From NCBI GenBank assembly GCA_001275005.1, contig JWZX01003027.1, forward strand, positions 1 to 16,853: a stretch of DNA of 16,853 bases. Direction: 5' to 3'. The notes below the pieces were generated by a model. That model ran no database searches. It was not told the origin of the DNA and saw only the letters and a list, made by a program, of their open reading frames with translations. A program made the translations under genes and the position numbers. The stretch's first letter is position 1; every line of letters begins with the position of its first letter. Positions 15,765 through 16,853 of the stretch are shown here, in pieces. Origin of the DNA: Chrysochromulina tobinii. Lineage: Eukaryota > Haptophyta > Prymnesiales > Chrysochromulinaceae.

Positions 15765-16853
15765 TCACCTGCGTTCAACAGTGACGTGCGACTTGGCCAG
15801 GTCCTTTGCATTATCCACGGCCTCTCGGCACAACTTGCGCAACTTCGTCGGCACGTCGATCGTCGTTAGGCTGGCACCTTGATCGAATCGCTGCACGTCA
15901 GAGGCGTCGGAGATCAGCGAGTTGACGCCATGGAGCTGGTGCATCGAGATTGCCAGGAGATTCTCGGTCTCGTCAAGGATGTCCTAGCCTCGCGTGGCGG
16001 CAGCTTGGAAGCGAGCGAGTGCAGGTTGGATGAAACCATCCCGAGGGACGCCTGCACTACGTGGCATGGTGTGCGCACGAGATGGAGCGTGCGTGACACA
16101 AAGGCGTCCAGCAGCTTGAGAGAACGCTCCGTCTCCCTCAGCATCGCCTCGGCACGTGCCTCGTGGACACGCCGGCCAGTGTCGTCGCGGATGAAGCAGC
16201 GCGTGTGGTTGAACGCCTTCTGGCCCGTCTCGTCAATCTTGTACGCCACATTCAGTCGATGAGTAGCGGCACAATCTTGCCGCCCTTCGTGCGGAAGCGC
16301 ACCGGCACGTCCTTGATGATGTTGCCCGATCCGAGGGTCTTGAAGATCTCGAGGACGAGCTCCTCCTCATCGGGGCAGAATTTCATGATTGGCTGCCCGA
16401 TGTATTCCTCAGCCGTGTAGCCGAGCACGTCGAGCTCCGTCTGGTTGGCCCACATCACGTGGCCCGTGCCCGAGAGCCAATGCATCGCGATCCGCGCATT
16501 CTGGAAAAAGTCGATGAGCTCGGCATCCTTCTTGCGCTGCTCGAGGAGGTCGTCGGAGCACGGGTCACCAAAAAGGGTGATGCCTTCGCCGTCGGCACCC
16601 GCGCCGACGAACCAGTCGAAGTGCGCCTTGATGGGCAGCCCAGAAGCCAGTGTCAGCATCTCGACGTTGCGCAGCTTCGCACGCTTCGAAGCGCCTGAGC
16701 GCACAGCGGAGATGGCAGCAGCGAGCGCGGACTTGCCCTTGTCGTCCGATGCGGACTGCGCAAACTCGAAATTCGCAAACTTCCACAGAGGACCCATGAG
16801 CTCGTCGAAGAGCTTATTGGCCTCCTTGGCGATGCCATCGTCGTCGAGCACGA
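15765..16853 (-). pseudogene. PAS-HisKA sensor histidine kinase, frameshifted twice and lacking HATPase_c; 5' end off the window
   Basis: The frame is open to the right edge. Piece A (16252-16853) carries 'VEMLTLASGLPIKAHFDW', then a PAS domain: 'ELIDFFQNARIAMHWLSG', 'GHVMWANQTELDVLGYTAEEYIGQP', 'VRFRTKGGKIVPLLID' and a stop. Piece B (~15984-16254) continues in another frame with 'NVAYKIDETG' and 'HTRCFIRDDTGRRVHEARAEAM', then the H-box-like 'LHLVRTPCHVV', whose His is the expected phosphoacceptor. Piece C (15765-15983) resumes in the third frame with 'DILDETENLLAISMHQLHG' and 'LISDASDVQRFDQG', the second dimerisation helix and linker, and ends at 'VTVERR' and a stop. Both junctions are explained by loss of one base (in the LID|SNV codon region at ~16254, and at ~15984). 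No HATPase domain follows on this strand. Such kinases sense ligands or redox state through PAS and phosphorylate a response regulator. This copy looks dead unless the shifts are sequencing errors. Confidence 0.75.

Noticed and set aside
15765-16853. Bacterial contamination as source of the histidine kinase
   Set aside because: The PAS/'HTRCFIRDDT' type and possible splice donors fit algal kinases, and the flanking gene is a eukaryotic bestrophin on the same contig.

Overview
The window looks like nuclear DNA of a GC-rich unicellular eukaryote, most likely a microalga. A haptophyte is my best guess; a pelagophyte or another stramenopile is possible. The reasons are long, mostly uninterrupted, Ala/Arg-rich reading frames; eukaryote-only architectures (an actin fold, EF-hands, Sfi1-type Trp repeats, a bestrophin); Kozak-like start contexts without Shine-Dalgarno sites; possible GT-AG splice signals; and a PAS-histidine kinase with a 'HTRCFIRDDT' signature of the kind I associate with algal hybrid kinases. 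The taxonomic call is inference.

Left half: a minus-strand START-like/coiled-coil protein (92-1684) is divergent from a plus-strand protein with two EF-hands (2077-2997). That gene converges on a large minus-strand STAND/NACHT-like NTPase with a degenerate P-loop, a coiled coil and a helical C-terminus (3453-6824). A 1.5 kb gap follows. It carries a decayed partial copy (7473-7850) of the middle of the START-like gene and an imperfect hairpin.

Centre: a 1127-residue minus-strand protein (8409-11792) is the most striking item. It has an actin-like N-terminus lacking most of subdomain 2 and several ATPase residues, fused to about 15 or more Trp-rich helical repeats with ~30-36 residue spacing that resemble the centrin-binding repeats of Sfi1. 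It shares a ~220 bp divergent promoter region with a four-TM membrane protein (12013-12720).

Right part: a bestrophin-family anion channel (13746-15018) is interrupted by a short segment that can be read either as a 37-nt GT-AG mini-intron or as a 28-nt insertion bounded by a 9-bp direct repeat; removing either restores the frame. After it comes an isolated plus-strand HATPase_c fragment (about 15002-15239), then a repeat-rich spacer, then a minus-strand PAS-HisKA histidine kinase (15765-16853, cut by the window edge) with two -1 frameshifts and no HATPase domain. The opposite-strand HATPase piece is what the minus-strand kinase lacks, which suggests a local inversion of ~0.75 kb in a decaying kinase gene.

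How the genes might work together is speculative. An EF-hand protein and a putative centrin-binding scaffold in one neighbourhood hint at a Ca2+/cytoskeleton theme, but eukaryotic gene neighbours need not be related.
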